64,000 nt of DNA from Symbiodinium sp. CCMP2592. Its lineage: Eukaryota > Sar > Dinophyceae > Suessiales > Symbiodiniaceae. The notes beneath the pieces were generated by a model that saw only the letters and a list, made by a program, of their open reading frames with translations, was not told the DNA's origin and did not search any database. A program made the position numbers and the translations under genes. Below, in pieces: positions 1-13,530 of this stretch; position 1 is the stretch's first letter, and the number at the start of each line of letters is the position of its first letter. Location of the stretch: positions 1,415,894 through 1,479,893 of the forward strand of contig CAJNDT010000001.1 in assembly GCA_905221615.1 (NCBI GenBank). The letters run 5' to 3'.

Positions 1-447
1 TAGACAAGGCCTCGCTGCTTGCTGCTTCTGCATTGAAGGTTTAGAGCTTCGGGCTTTAGCGTTTGGGCTTTCGTATTTGATTTGTGAGTAAATAGGTGAC
101 TAGGAGCTTCGCTGCTCACTTTGGGGGTTTAGGTCAGCTACACTTGCGCAAGAGAATGAGAATCTGCTGAATCATGACCACATATCGTCTAAATTGTGAA
201 GAATAGCTCAAAACTGAATATCGGGCTCTCTGAGTGCTCTCATTTTGCGAAAGGGGGCTTCCTTCGTCGGCTGGCATATTATCGAAAACAACATGCGCAA
301 GCACCAACTGCACGCAGAAGTGCAGCAGCTGCCTCCAATTATAATGCAACTTCAACAAATGTCTCAATGAACACCCATAGCAAGAACTAGCACGACTCTA
401 CGAATCCGAACAACGGCCCAAAAAAGAGAATTTTGAAGCAGAACTCA
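1..447. other. No exon recognised; probable aspartate kinase intron
   Basis: Low-complexity start (GCTTCTGC-type runs, TTTAGGG-like words), then plain sequence. The next ACT segment should lie here or to the left of the window, but no stretch matches it. Confidence 0.4.
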
Positions 448-482
448 GAGCGCCTCCATAAAGCGCTTGGCGACACCGTGCC
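448..482 (-). CDS. AK: Aspartate kinase exon 23 (ACT helix GVAKRFMEAL)
   Basis: Begins after AGCTGAG|G and completes the threonine codon of exon 22, then reads HGVAKRFMEAL, the ACT G-(V/I)-A-x-(R/K)-x-F-x-AL helix. The end is either GGAG|GCGCTC (GC) or CTCT|GAGTTC (GA). No further exon was recognised in 1-447. Confidence 0.82.
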
Positions 483-3400
483 TCAGCTCATGCAGTACTT
501 CACGGCGCTTGGGTTCAACGGATGGGGTTATTTGATAGGTATAAAGCGCTGGCAGTCAATGTGTAGTGGCATGATCTTAGTACTCGTGTAATCCCGCAGA
601 CTGAAACGAGGCCCTCGGGTGGCCTGGAGCCCTTTAACACGGGGCCTGGAGAGAGAGAACTATGTTTCAGCTTCGCCAGGCATAGCTCTCAGGCTTTTAC
701 TTTGTACGGCCACTGGGACACACACCCAAAGTTGCCCTGCAGCTGCTGCCAAGTTACGTGCCCATGAAGGATGTCCCTGCAATAGTGATGAGGCTCACCT
801 TGCCAGTGCTGCAGCATTTGATGCGGCAGGGGCACATGGGATGGAGTGCAGGCGTCTTCGGTGCGACGGTTCAATGCACAGAAACGGTAGCAACAAGACG
901 AAGACTGCTGCTACTGCGGCTATGTCTGCAATTGCTGTTACAAGTAGGTTGCTAGTCCTACTCCTGATGAACCCTTCATCCTGTGCTCCTGCTTCTACTC
1001 CGTCTTCCGCTCCCTCGGCGACGAGGACGACGACGGCAACTACTGCAACCACTACCAAGAAGCCACGCCGATCAGCGTTCTACATCCAGCCTACCAGTAT
1101 ATGGGAGATCCTAAATAGCAGGATCCTTATGATAAGGACCCCAAAATAAGGTACCTGATTTCGCAAACTCCCATATCTGCTGCGCAAGGCAGTGGTTCCT
1201 TGATGCGACTCGAGGGCGTTAAGGCGTTTTCAATAGCTGAGATCTTGCCAGGTAAACCCACTAATATAGGGGCCTTAATGATTAGAAGAGGGCTCCCTTA
1301 AAGGGTTCCTTTAAAAGGGGTCCTTTAAACGGGTCCATAAGGGTTACTATAAGAATACAATAATATAAGGAACTTAATAATTGGGAAAAGGTTTTGGGGC
1401 ATCTTATGCTCAAAATTAGCGTAAGGAACTCCCAAATAGTATTGGTATTGGTGATTATTCAGGCCCCTAATACTAAACCCCCATAATGTCCCTCATAGCA
1501 ATCCTTATAGACCCCTTGAAAAGGATCCCCTCAAGGAACCCTTAGGTAATTATTCAGGCCCTTATATTAAACCCCGAGGCGTCAAGTCGATGCTCGCCTT
1601 CTCGATGGATGTGATGGCCTTCACAGGCATCTGCTCGTCGGAGTCCTTGGGCTGAAGATACCAAGGGTTTAGTTTAGGGTTTAGGGCCAGTTTAGGGTTT
1701 AATAAATTTAAGGGTTCAGGGTTTAACAGTTCAGCTTTCGATTATCAACTCGCGGGAGCTACATAGGACGACAAGGACAACGACGGCAACGAAAATGAAG
1801 GCAGGAACGACCCCAAACCGGAAAAGAACGAACGAGCCCCTGTCTCCACACGTGCCGGCACCAGGGTTCGTCCGTCTGATCGTCCCAGCGGAGTACTGCA
1901 TCACCACGTCCATAGACACCTCGCTTGGCGGCTGATTTAGAAGCTCGAAAGCCTTAAGGTTGGGACATCATGATCAAAATGCCCCTAATGTAGGACCCCA
2001 GCATTAATCGCGCTTAATCCAAAATCTAGCTTTGCGGGCATCTGAACCCGAAGTCCAGATTCCCGGGCTGAGAAGTTGACGTACATCACCCGTTGCGGGG
2101 AAAGTTGAGGATTCTGAGCCCCGAACCCTGACACGCAAGCCACACTCAACTCGAAACCCTAAACTAATCTCAAAGGAACCCTAAGCCGGGCATAGGAGGA
2201 GTGAGCGCACAGGGATCGCACAGGGAGTCCACCCGGAAGCTCAACGTTCGGCGTTTGGAATTTCTGGGTTCTGATCCACAGGGCCAGGCATTTTGGAGGT
2301 CTGTTTTATCGAAGGCTGCTGTTTCGCGTTACACTTACCCGCTCTAGGTTTGCCTTTTCACGACATCAGGGTTTAAGGTACACTTTCTCTACACCTTGAA
2401 ACCAACCCACCAGCATCAATAGTACCCAAGTCTTGCATGAAGATACCGCTGGGAAAAGCTGTGCGTTTGCACTGACCACGTGCCAACACCCTTTTTACAC
2501 CTGGACTACGCATATGCCAGGAACCGAAGCGCCGACTGCACCCTTAAACCCTCCCAAAACCCTAAACCCTTAAACCCTAAACCCCCCCCATCCCTTGAAA
2601 TGCAAACCATGGGGCGGGTTCCCGGATGTGCTGGGTCAAAGACATTCCTGGAGAGACAGGGGCATTGCAAGTTGAAGCTCATCCCGCCTCAACCCCTAAA
2701 CTCCTAAACACTAACCTGCAGGAGCACATAACCCGGTTTAAGCTAATCCGGAGAACCGCAGCCCAGAATGACATACATACGAAGCCATAAAAACCAATGT
2801 TTCCGGCGGATCCGAGAGTGACAACTCTGATGCTTACAGGTTTCTACGAGGGTGTTACAAGGGTTCCCTTACGGGCTCCACCAGTGCATTAGAAGTGCTC
2901 CTTAATCTGAAATTTGAGGGACCAAGTTTGCAAACCAAAAATATGATTTGGCTGTGCGGAAGTAATGGATGTTGTGGACCAAGCGATGTAGCTTAGGGCC
3001 GTTTCGGGAAGGCTTTGGGTAGCGGCGGGCCTTCATTTACTCACGGCGGTTGCAGTCCAGCGTTCGGATTTACAGGCAAACGCCGGGTTTCAGGCGTCGG
3101 AAAGGGCCGAAAAGCTGTTAGCAAGAATGGTGCCAAAGTCCAGATCCCTTGAAAAGGTTAGGGTTACAGTAACTCCCATAAAGTTGGAAACCGGGTTAAG
3201 GCCAAATAGTGCTGGGATTCCCTATGAACTGCTTTGAAGGATTCAGGCTATTGGGTTTCCAACTTCCGGGCTTCTACTGTAAACACTCGAAAGAACCGAA
3301 GGTCTTTATCGCAGCATCAGCGAAGTGCCAAAACGACACCGTCGGCGCATGCCCCATGTACCCTGACATACTACCAACAACCGGCACCACAAGAACAAGC

Positions 3401-5254
3401 ATAAACGGACTTTGCAAACAAGTGTCATTGACCAGGCAGCTGCGGGTACTGACTACGAAAGAAACTGAAAACATCATCGAATTTATGTTGGCGAACCTGG
3501 CTTCAGGACATGAAACACCAAACCGGAAGCTCCCCAAAATACCGAAGTCTTTCTCTTTCCGAGTCGCTTGACCAGCACCTCAAAGCAGCGGCGGGGACGC
3601 TTTAAAGCCCGACGAGGTGAGGTTTGGGGTTTCGGGATTAGGTGCTTCCTGCTGCTAGGCATCTTCAGGCACGCTTTAATTGCAGCCATGCAGGGGTCGA
3701 ATGCTCTGAACTCCCACAGGCTTAGGCCACAACTTTATAGGGTCGGTACTACGTAGCAACTGAGACGAGGCACAGGGATGCGGTTCTCGATGCAAGGGAC
3801 CATTGCCGAAGGATGGAGAACCTGTTTGGCGGGAAAGTTGGAGGAGGCTGTCCTTTCAACCGCGATTGACAACCAGAAGGTCGACCCGTAAAGCAACCAG
3901 CCTGGCCAGAACAACCATCGCTACGACACAAGGCTTCTTAAAGATATAGTTGCTCAGCTGGCGAAAGTCCCTTCTACTGATGGAGGTGGGGCTGCATAGT
4001 CCACTGTCGATGCTGCCCGCCTGACCGCCAAAGTAGGCAAGCTCCTCGACACAGCATGTTACGACATGCTGCACATGCGCACACGCAGCTGTAGTCCGTT
4101 GGGCTATGGGTTCGGCACGCATGTGCTCAAGTTGTTGCCAGCCTCCTTCAGATGCGTTGCGAATAACAACATACGCAAAACCCTAAACCCTAAACCCTAG
4201 AACTTAACATCAATTTCGACAGCACGTGCCTTTACAGGAAGGCGGTGGTCTCAAGTTGGTGCGGGCTAAAACAGAATGAAGTAGCGATCGTTCTCGTTCA
4301 TCCTCTAGTACCTTTGGTTGGGGCTCCTGCAGTAATTGAATCTCAGGCTCTAGTTTCGGCTTGTTGCGACAATCGCCACAGCCCCTGAAGGGCCCGGCAC
4401 CCCAACTACTCAACACCTAAACCCATCTCCGTAATCGAAGATTCTGTGACCGACACAAAGATGGCTGATCTGTCTTTCCCTCTCAGGTGTTTCTTGCCGT
4501 TCATGTTTCAGGACCAGTAGTTAGTAAGCAGTCTCAGATAGTGCCTCATCCGCTCTACAGGCACTTCAGTCACGCCACAGAAAGGCGACGGTTCCTCTGA
4601 ACAAGCCGGAGTGCAGTTCGTGCAACGCACTGTTGTTGGTTGTTGGTGTCCTCGCAACCCTAAGGCCACGTAACACCAGCATAGCAAACCCTCTGAGAGC
4701 TCACCATGGCTTCATCGAAGGTCATGGAGTTGATGGGGAAAGCTTCTGGAACCTGACAAGACGGGAAAGCCAGTCAAGCAATAACCTCGGATTGTTAGTC
4801 AGGGCAGTTAACTCGCTACATTTCCTAGGCTGCTAGTTGTCTGGGAGCCGGCTTCTGGCTTGATGTTTGAGACATGTGTGGTTCGGCGTCCAAGCTGTCA
4901 AATGAAGATGGCCTGCTGCTGCTGCTGCTGTAGTACGAGTCGTCGTCATCATAGTCGTAGCAGTAGCAGTAGTCTCATCAGCAGCACGAGGAAGAGGAGT
5001 AGGAGTAGTAGTAGCAGCAGGAGTAGAAGCTGCTACTGCTACTGCCACCACTACTGCTAGTACAACACAAAACAACTTTTACTGCTAGCACTGCTACTAC
5101 TGCCACTGAAAACACTACTGCTGCTACTACTGGTACGACCAGTACTGTTAAAGTATAAATTAAATCTTGTATGTATATATATATATATATATATATATGT
5201 AGACTACGACGACTACTACTACGGCTGCTACTACTAGTACCGCTGCTACTACTG

Positions 5255-5285
<31 letters not shown>

Positions 5286-6878
5286 CACTGTTTTGTGGCC
5301 TTCTGCGTTGGTGCAAAGCCTGCTATAGGCCGGGCAAAAACCTCAAACTGCCGATTAGGGTTTAGGGTTTAGGGGGGTTTAGGGTTTAGAACCGATCGCA
5401 GTTCTCCACGTTTAGGGTGTGCAGCTGTCTCAAGGCAATCCGCAACATGATCACAGAAATCGCCTGGCCTGGCGCGGATCCGCGGTGTAGACACCGCTCA
5501 CATTCTTCCTGTGCTACCAGCGCCACTAAGGATAGTATGGGAGTTCGGGCTATAAGATAGGTAACATATAAAAGACGGATGTCCTTATAGGCAACGCTGA
5601 CAGCTGTGTAGGAAGGGCATCTTCCATGGACTCTCACTGACTCAACCTGTATGCCTCGCAAATTCCGGTCACACACGCCAATAATTTCTTATTCAATGTA
5701 GACGGGACGACGCTGTGTCCTGACCGACAACTATCGTGCATAGGCCATGCCTGCTTCTGAATTCTGTCGGTGTTGGTGTTGCTCGTTAGGCTAGCAAAAC
5801 CGAAACAAAGCTTGACCCGACAAGTCTCCAAAATGTCACGTTGGAGGCATCCAGAATCTTGGCAAAAATGGTGGCCGAGTAGTCCTCGGATGAGCAGAAG
5901 GGACATGCATTAAGTCCAGGCCTCAAAGGCCGCTGCACACATGTCAGCGGCCCAAACGGAGGCTAAGTACGTTTGCAAACTCCTACAGCAGAAGCCAGAA
6001 AGTTGGAACATCATTATCCTCATGCCCTCAAGGTAAAGTATAGGGAATCCCAGCGCGAATCAGTCCTAAATTCATGTTCCAACTTTCTGGAGTTCACTTT
6101 GATTCTGGCCCGAAAACCCCACTTGCGTAAGGTCGCCGGGGCCGTCGGGATATCTACGACAAAAATGGACTTTCGATATCAGTCCTAAACGGTAGGATAC
6201 TTGACACAGGGTAGATACAACGAACCAGCAATGAGACCCCGAATACTTAGGAAGCTGCAATTTCGAGTCATGGGTTCATCGAGATCTCTACCAATCAAGA
6301 CTCGAACTACATCTGCATCCTGAGCAAGTCTTTTGCTTAGTTTAGATTTAGTGGTGCAGGGTTGTGGGTGTCGGGGGGGGAATCGAGGTTACTGTTGAAA
6401 TGCACTGTTGCGCGAAGTCTAAAGCACTGACGCATTGAACCCTAAGCCAAAGAAGGTAAGGCGAGAAGGACCCATTCAAATGCTTCGACATGATGGACTG
6501 AAAGCATCTTCAACACTCTTCGGTCCTCTCCATCACGGCAGTCTCAAAGAAATGGCCGTTCATGTGTACGTGGTCTATGTGTTCATGCTGCTGACATATA
6601 TCCGTCAATATATGTCAATACACCCAATATGTGAGGGCATGTGGTTTTGTTGTATGCTTGCATGCTTTTTCTGGCTTCGGTTCTGAGACTGTTGATCTGG
6701 ACGTTTCTACGCATGCAGGCGTACATGCATGCTTCTCAGGCAAGTCGAGAGAGACAGGTAGCGACGCTGAAGAATGCCAAGAAGTGAACCTCACATGTTG
6801 TACAGTTGTACATTCATACACGTCAATACCGAAATATTTCAACAACAGACAAACTACATACATGAATGTATATATGTA

Positions 6879-6912
<34 letters not shown>

Positions 6913-9900
6913 CACATGTATATATATAAACACATAAGTATGCATGTGTGTACATGTATACAGATATGTATGTATGCATGTGCATGTGGTGTACACACAT
7001 GTGTTTTGCAAGCATTCATACATGTCTCTCTCTGCATATATCTCGGTCACACAGAAGCCTGGTTGAGACACTCGCTTCCTTCGTAAGGTGGAAGACTGGG
7101 GGGTGTGCCCCCAAACCTTACAAGGCGCGTTAACGCGCAAACAGCCCTACACAGCTGCGAGATTGCCGTGCCGAGGAGCTGAGCCACTTCGCTTTAGCGT
7201 GGTGGGTCTCCTTGGATTTGGGTTTTGCATTGTGGGAGGCTTGTGTTGAAATTCGAAAGGCTTTAGAAGGGCTTGTAACGGCTGGCGCAAGGGAGATTTC
7301 CGGCCTTAACGGGTTCCGGGGTTGTTTGGGTCCCTGGAGCCTCCCTCGACCGGATTCTAGGGGAGACTCCCACAAGTAGAGTCTCCCTAAGGGTCCAAGT
7401 ACCCAAATAGTAGGGTTTTAAATCCCAAAATCCATACTCTGAATGGTTTTTGGACCTTAAAACCCTACTATTTGGGTACTTGGACCCTCTGGGTCTTGCT
7501 ACAGCGATGTCCGAGTACAGTGACGCAATCATAACAATGTGGAGGGCACTGGCATCAGACTTCGCGTACAACTTTGGAACCAACAAGCTCGATTCAAGAT
7601 ACCGGGGTGAGGAAGAAGTTGCACCACTTTCCATCTGACCGCAACCGGGATGCAGGTTTAGAGCCTTGGGCTTGTATATCGCTCCCCTCCAAACCCCCAA
7701 ACACTGCACACCAAAGGCAGAAAACACACAGGGGTCCCTGGCAAGGCTCCTATGACCTTCCAGGAACTGGCGGAGGCATCGGGGTTAGGGCATTTTGGAG
7801 TCTAGGGTAGTGTTTGAAAGGTTTAAGTGTTTGCACCCAGGCGTTGCCCAAGCACGCCAAGGAGCTCAAAAACCTGGAGAAGAACATTGCCTCCCTTCCA
7901 AGCGACACTCCGGAGAACCGCGTGCGCTACATGAAGGGGCGCTTGGCCAAACTCCATGCCTACCACTTGGGTTTCCTTTTCAGCGCCCAGACCACGGAAC
8001 GGGTGGGCGTCATCCACAAGCTGGCACTCGGGTTTGTCACCCTATCTTTTTGTATTCTCACTTCGTCTTCATAGCTTTCACCTTATCATTTTATTTGTTC
8101 ACCTCATCTTTCTTGTCTGTCACCTTTGTTCTGTATCTAAGGTGGTGCTTTCAAACGAGACCAAGTCTCCCCTGGACAGTGCTGCACACAAAGCCAGTGA
8201 TGACCAGGAAGGGGGCATCGGCCCTGGGCAGGATAAAGCAACAAGCAAAAGGCATTCCTTAACCTACGTAGTTAGGATTCTTACTTGTTGCACATGTCTT
8301 GGCAGATTTGTTCAGAAGCTGTAGGGAATTTGCAGTCAGAGCATGGTTCGTGCTGGCGTTCTACGTTGCGCACGTTTTCTCCTAGTGCCTTGACCTATGA
8401 AGCCTTGTTACTTAAAGGATCATGGGACTTAGTAACTAGGGTTATTATTGGGGGAACTATACTTATAACTATGCTTATAACCCCAATTAAGGGACTTATA
8501 ACTATACTTACTAAGTCCCATGATCCTCCAAGTAAGGGCCGATCAGAGAGCAAATTGGAGATGGCGCTGTGCAAGCATTGATCCGAGAACTGCCCATGCG
8601 CCCGGAATAGATGCTGCTTCCGAAGCTCAGAAGACCAGGTAAGGGTGTAAGGCGTTCGGGCCTTCTGTTCCCACTCAGCAGTACAGAGAGCAGACTCCAC
8701 AAAGTTGGGGTGTGTCAAAGTCCGGATCTGCAGCCCAAAGAAACTCCAGCCAACCATGGCCAAGAACCAAACTCGAAACGCAGCACCCCTCACGTGCTAC
8801 ATCGCCATTAAAAACAGCCGCTATAGCACAGGTGTCGGTTGTAACTTAAACATGTAGGAATCTGAATGGCTTTTAATTGCATGCAAGAGCCGTAGCAAGA
8901 ACTCGAACAGGAATGCAAACTTTCTTACTCGGGTTCTGACAGTAGCTGCCAGCCCTGCAAGATAGTAGGCTATGACTCCTGAGTTGTAATTAGGTAGTAT
9001 ATGTTATGTTGACGCTGAAAAAGTTAGAAGGCACAGGTCAGGTGGCATCTAGGGTTTCGATTGCCGCTCACGTTCAAGACAGTAGAAGGCAAAAACAAAA
9101 GGCAGCGCATCCGTGTACGAGACACCCTCTAGGAAGAAGAAAGGCACAGAAGGCTTTGATAGTCCTGAAGACAGCAGACTAATTACATGGTTTCACTAGA
9201 AGCCGTTCGAAGAGAACCTGTGTCATGCACTACAGCCGGATGAGAGTTACAAAAAAACAACCTGTGAGTCTCATGGTTATGAAGCTCCAAAACCACACGA
9301 AAAATCTAGTCCTAATGATAAAATATGATAAAGTCCAACCCCCAAACCCTAATCCTAATGTTAAAGTTCAATCCCCCAAACCCCTAAACACTAAACCCTG
9401 AAAACCCTAAACCCCAAACCCCTAAACACGCTCGAGGCGGATCTGCAGCTTCGGAGCTCTCCCACGGTGCTTTCCCACCAGTTTTGCAGTCGGTGCGAGG
9501 TTTCCTGAGAACGATATGGGAGTTTCCGAAAACAGGGGACCCTAATAGGGTTCCTTTAAAGAGTACCATAGGGGTTCCTTTAAGGGATCTATAAGGGTTG
9601 TAAGAAGGTTTAGGGTTTAAGGTGGGAGTTTCCGAAAACAGGGGATCCTAAAAGAGTACCTGGGACCCTTATTATAAAGGACCCCCAAACAAGGTAACCC
9701 TAATTCTTGGAAACTCCCAAAAGGGATGAACTGCTCTTGTGACCCAACCTAAAAAAGTCGTGCTCATGAATTTAGACAGAATACATGCTGTCAAGATAAA
9801 GGAACCCCTTTTTTTTGCAGCAGGCCTCGTTGTCCAGCATAAAAGAAACCCTAAACCCGAAACCCTAAACCGATCGGGTTTCAGGGTTTAGCAGTGTAGG

Positions 9901-12900
9901 GTTAGTTTAGACTGAGAAGGCTGAAGGCTTGGGGCTTAGGACCGTGAGGTTTCCAGAAGGGTTCAGCATTTTTTGTTTAGGGGTATAAGGTTTGGGGTTT
10001 AGGGGTTTAGGGTGAAGGGGTTTAGGGTTTAGGGGTTTAGGGTGTAGGGGTTTAGGGTTTAAGCATACAAGGTTTAGGGGTTTAGGGTTTAGGGGTTCTG
10101 GGTTTAGGAGTGCATCCTCCGAGGGCATAAGCTTTAGGCGGTGGCACTCGAACTCAGCCAGATGGGGACATCTGGCTTCGAGGTCCGAGGCCTTACATTA
10201 AGCTACCACATCCTACTCTGCGGTAGTTCATTATCAATGTGGTGATTACTAATCTTGCTGTCATTTACTTTTATTTTTTTACTTTATCATCATTGAAACT
10301 TTTATCGCTACAAGTTAGGAACCCACCAAAAAGGTGGGTTCTGGCAGGTCGGTCCCTCCAAGGAACTTGATAAGGCCAACTTTAAGAAGTAGTCCCCTAC
10401 CACTCTTCCTTCCTCCTAGGACATGTCGGGGAGCAATCAAGCTCGTGACTACCATAGCCCGTGGATTCGAGTTCCCCTGGCTCCTATAAGTTACCCTGCG
10501 GGTCCCACTGCACCACATACTAACCTGCAATCCACCAGCAGATCGTAAAACCCGAAACTCATTATCTGGTACTTCTGGCCGTTGGGTTATGACTTGTTTC
10601 GCAGTGGGCAAAGGAAGCTCCGCGGCAGGCACACTCAGATGAGTATGGAATTTTGCCGCGGTCTAAGGTATCGTGACCCCGTTCGCCCCCACAGTGTCGT
10701 GGCAGTTTCGCCACCGAGCTGCGTCCCAGAAAGGTTCGATGGTGTCTATGGCCGTCCCCTTCTCCCCAAGTCCTGCATGGAGTTTGGATTAGGTGGATCC
10801 TAGCTTTGGGTAGGGAGCCGCCTAAACATGCGACCCTGGGTGGATTTTGTTCCGTAGGTTGCGGCCTCTACAACTAACATGCACCTTCAACCACTAAAGC
10901 CTACTTTTTGTAGGGTCCACATAACATGCTATACTAGGGGTTGGGCTCAGAACCCACAAACGAAGTAGGCTACGGTTGTGGCAGTTTCACAACTTTATCC
11001 TGGTTGGACCACTGATGACTCATCGAACAAAACGAATGGCAAAAACAGAAATCAACTTGCAAAAGCCTTCGTGCTTGTCCAGCTTTGTCAGAACAAGCTC
11101 CTGCAGTGATTCCGCCGAGCCCTAAAGAGTTTCAGAGGGCATGTGACGGCAAGTGGGCTTTAAATTCGTGTCGAGGGAAAGCTTTCGTGCTCTGATCCTG
11201 AGTCACACAGCCCACGCCATAAGCCATTTAAACCTGATGCCGGGACACCTTCAGTCGTACACCAACCAAAAGTGGAAGCAGGAGTAGTAGTCGTCGTCAT
11301 CGTATCGCCGTACTGTACTAAGTGGCTATAGCAGCAGCAGCAGCAGCAGTACTAGTACCAGTACTAGTAGAGACCCGAACTCCAAAGGATCACATCAGAA
11401 TGCGCGGTCCAGACAGCGGGCCATCCGGCACAATCAAAACATCGCGAGCGTCAATCCACTCCTCGGCAAATCTCGATAAGGGATGTCTTACCGTTGCAAT
11501 CTTCCTGAAATGCATGGCTCGAACTGTATGGTAAAGATGTATTACTGTTTGCCTAGCTGGTTTTTTTGGAAGCTGCCAGATTGCCTTCGAGTCCGACATA
11601 AACATCAAGCTAAGACAGAACCTGCATCCCAGCACTTGGGTTAGTCGGGAATGGAAGAATGGTAGTAATAGTCGTTATAATTGTACCCCATTCCTCCATT
11701 CCCTACTGACCAAAGGTAAGGTCTGCAACCGTAAGAGCCGAAATTTCGTGAATGGTATGTTCCAAGCCACACAGCGCACACCGGCAGAGTTCATGTACGC
11801 GCAAAGGGTCTGTGCTGACCATACCTGCCCGGGTTCTCTGAGAGTCTTGCATTCAGCCCACAAAACTTGAGGAATAACAAAACCACGACAAACACTGTCT
11901 GTTACGACTAGTTATTGCTGCCGTGCATTGCATTCAACCCTCACTGCTGTTGTTTGTGTTGCAACTGACGCCGGTCTTCTATTCTGTTTGCTTTTGCGTA
12001 AAGCGTGCCCTAATTCTATAACTAACTCTTGACTCTGGAACCATAAACCCATGCTCGTCAGCACCCGCAGTGGCGCTGGTGGCGGATTTAGGGTGGACAA
12101 CTTCCAGGGTCTAGGATTTATAGGCTTTTTGTGCTAGGGTGCTGCGCCCGGTGCTCTGCCACCTCTTCCTCGACTAGCAGTGTCGCATCCATGGAGGTTT
12201 AGGGTTCAGGGTTTAGGGTGCACATATGCAAGTGTAAACCTTTCGTGGAGCTAAACAAGTAAGCTCTCCGGGCGATTTGCAGGACAGGGACAAAGGGAGC
12301 GCACACTATACCAAACCCTAAACCCTAAACCCTAAACCCTAAACCACAAGGAGCCCACAATGGGCCTCTCCCAGGCCAGCGACAAGCTCCATCATTTGAG
12401 GAGGCACCTCAGGTAATGTTCTCCTGTCTGGGTCCCAGATATCTCCAAAAGCCCTCAACTAAGGAAGGTGACTTTAACTAACCATATCCGGAATCTATCT
12501 ATGATGCCGCAGCTCAACTCTCACACCAACAGCCTCAACTCCCTTGATACTTTAGGGCGTCGGTGGGTGGCCCAAGCTTTGACCCGAGACGACGACTATG
12601 GTTACAACGACGACGACTGGCCTTACATGTGGGTAGTTCTTGCAACGGATCCTAATTTAAAGAGCTGCCCAAGTACTAAGTAATTAGTACTGACGGTTTC
12701 TCGGGCGCCGGGCTCCTCTCATCTGGGAGGCGGCCAAAGCCATGGCCTCCACGGCATCTTGGTCCTCAGGAAGAGCGGGTATCATGGTGTCCCTGTTTCG
12801 CGATCGGGGTACAGGGCTTAGGGCTTTACTAGGGTTTGGGGTTTATGCTTTAGAAGTTACTTAGTGGTTAGGGGTGTGGGATAATTTAGGCACCGAAATT

Positions 12901-13499
12901 AGGAATAGGCACGTACCTCCGTCAGAGCATAAGAGAAGGTAAACAACAGTCTCCCGAAGTGCCAGCTAATCCACCCGATGCTTAGATAGGGCCATGCTCC
13001 TACTCCCAGTAGGATTCTCTACAATCGCCCCTAAGCCCTGGACGAAACATTAAGATCTACATCACCCAGATTACAGCTTCTTCAATTTTGCGCAGGGTCC
13101 GTATTTGCAGAGTTCCAGCTTAGGGCACGCAGGACCGAGCTCCAAAAACCCCAAATAGCTTTCACAAACCCTTAACTGACGAGTTTGTTGCGATAAGTAT
13201 TTACGGGAGTTTTGCTTGGCTCAGGGTTCTGAGATCTCTGTTTTCTCCAGGTTGGCGGTCGGACTGCTGGTGAGTCAGTTACCGCTCTATCATGCTCGGT
13301 CTCTACATAGGACAATCACAGCCTCTAACTCAATGAAATTCAACGGTTTAGGGGTTTAGGGTTTAGGGTTAGCCGAGGCTACGTTAAAACCTAGTCGACA
13401 AGGAAGCCCGAGAAGTTCAACGATGCTTCCAAGTTCAGTCTGTAACTAAGGTTGAGGTACCGAGGGGTTTGAATACATATATGTATGTACATATATATA

Positions 13500-13530
<31 letters not shown>

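Noticed and set aside
433-545. Plus-strand exon reading KQNSERLHKALGD ... MQYFTALGF
   Set aside because: It is antisense to aspartate kinase exon 23 (GVAKRFMEAL), which fits the ACT domain in phase with exon 22.
6122-6156. PATLRKWG as the missing kinase exon
   Set aside because: It resembles T-L-(K/R)-R-x-G but no acceptor gives the right phase with exons 13 and 15; left unassigned.
8140-8262. Plus-strand reading VVLSNETKSPLDSAAHK
   Set aside because: The minus strand encodes PFLVITGFVCST of aspartate kinase in the same place.
12311-12345. True chromosome end
   Set aside because: Only five units, flanked on both sides by exons of one gene.
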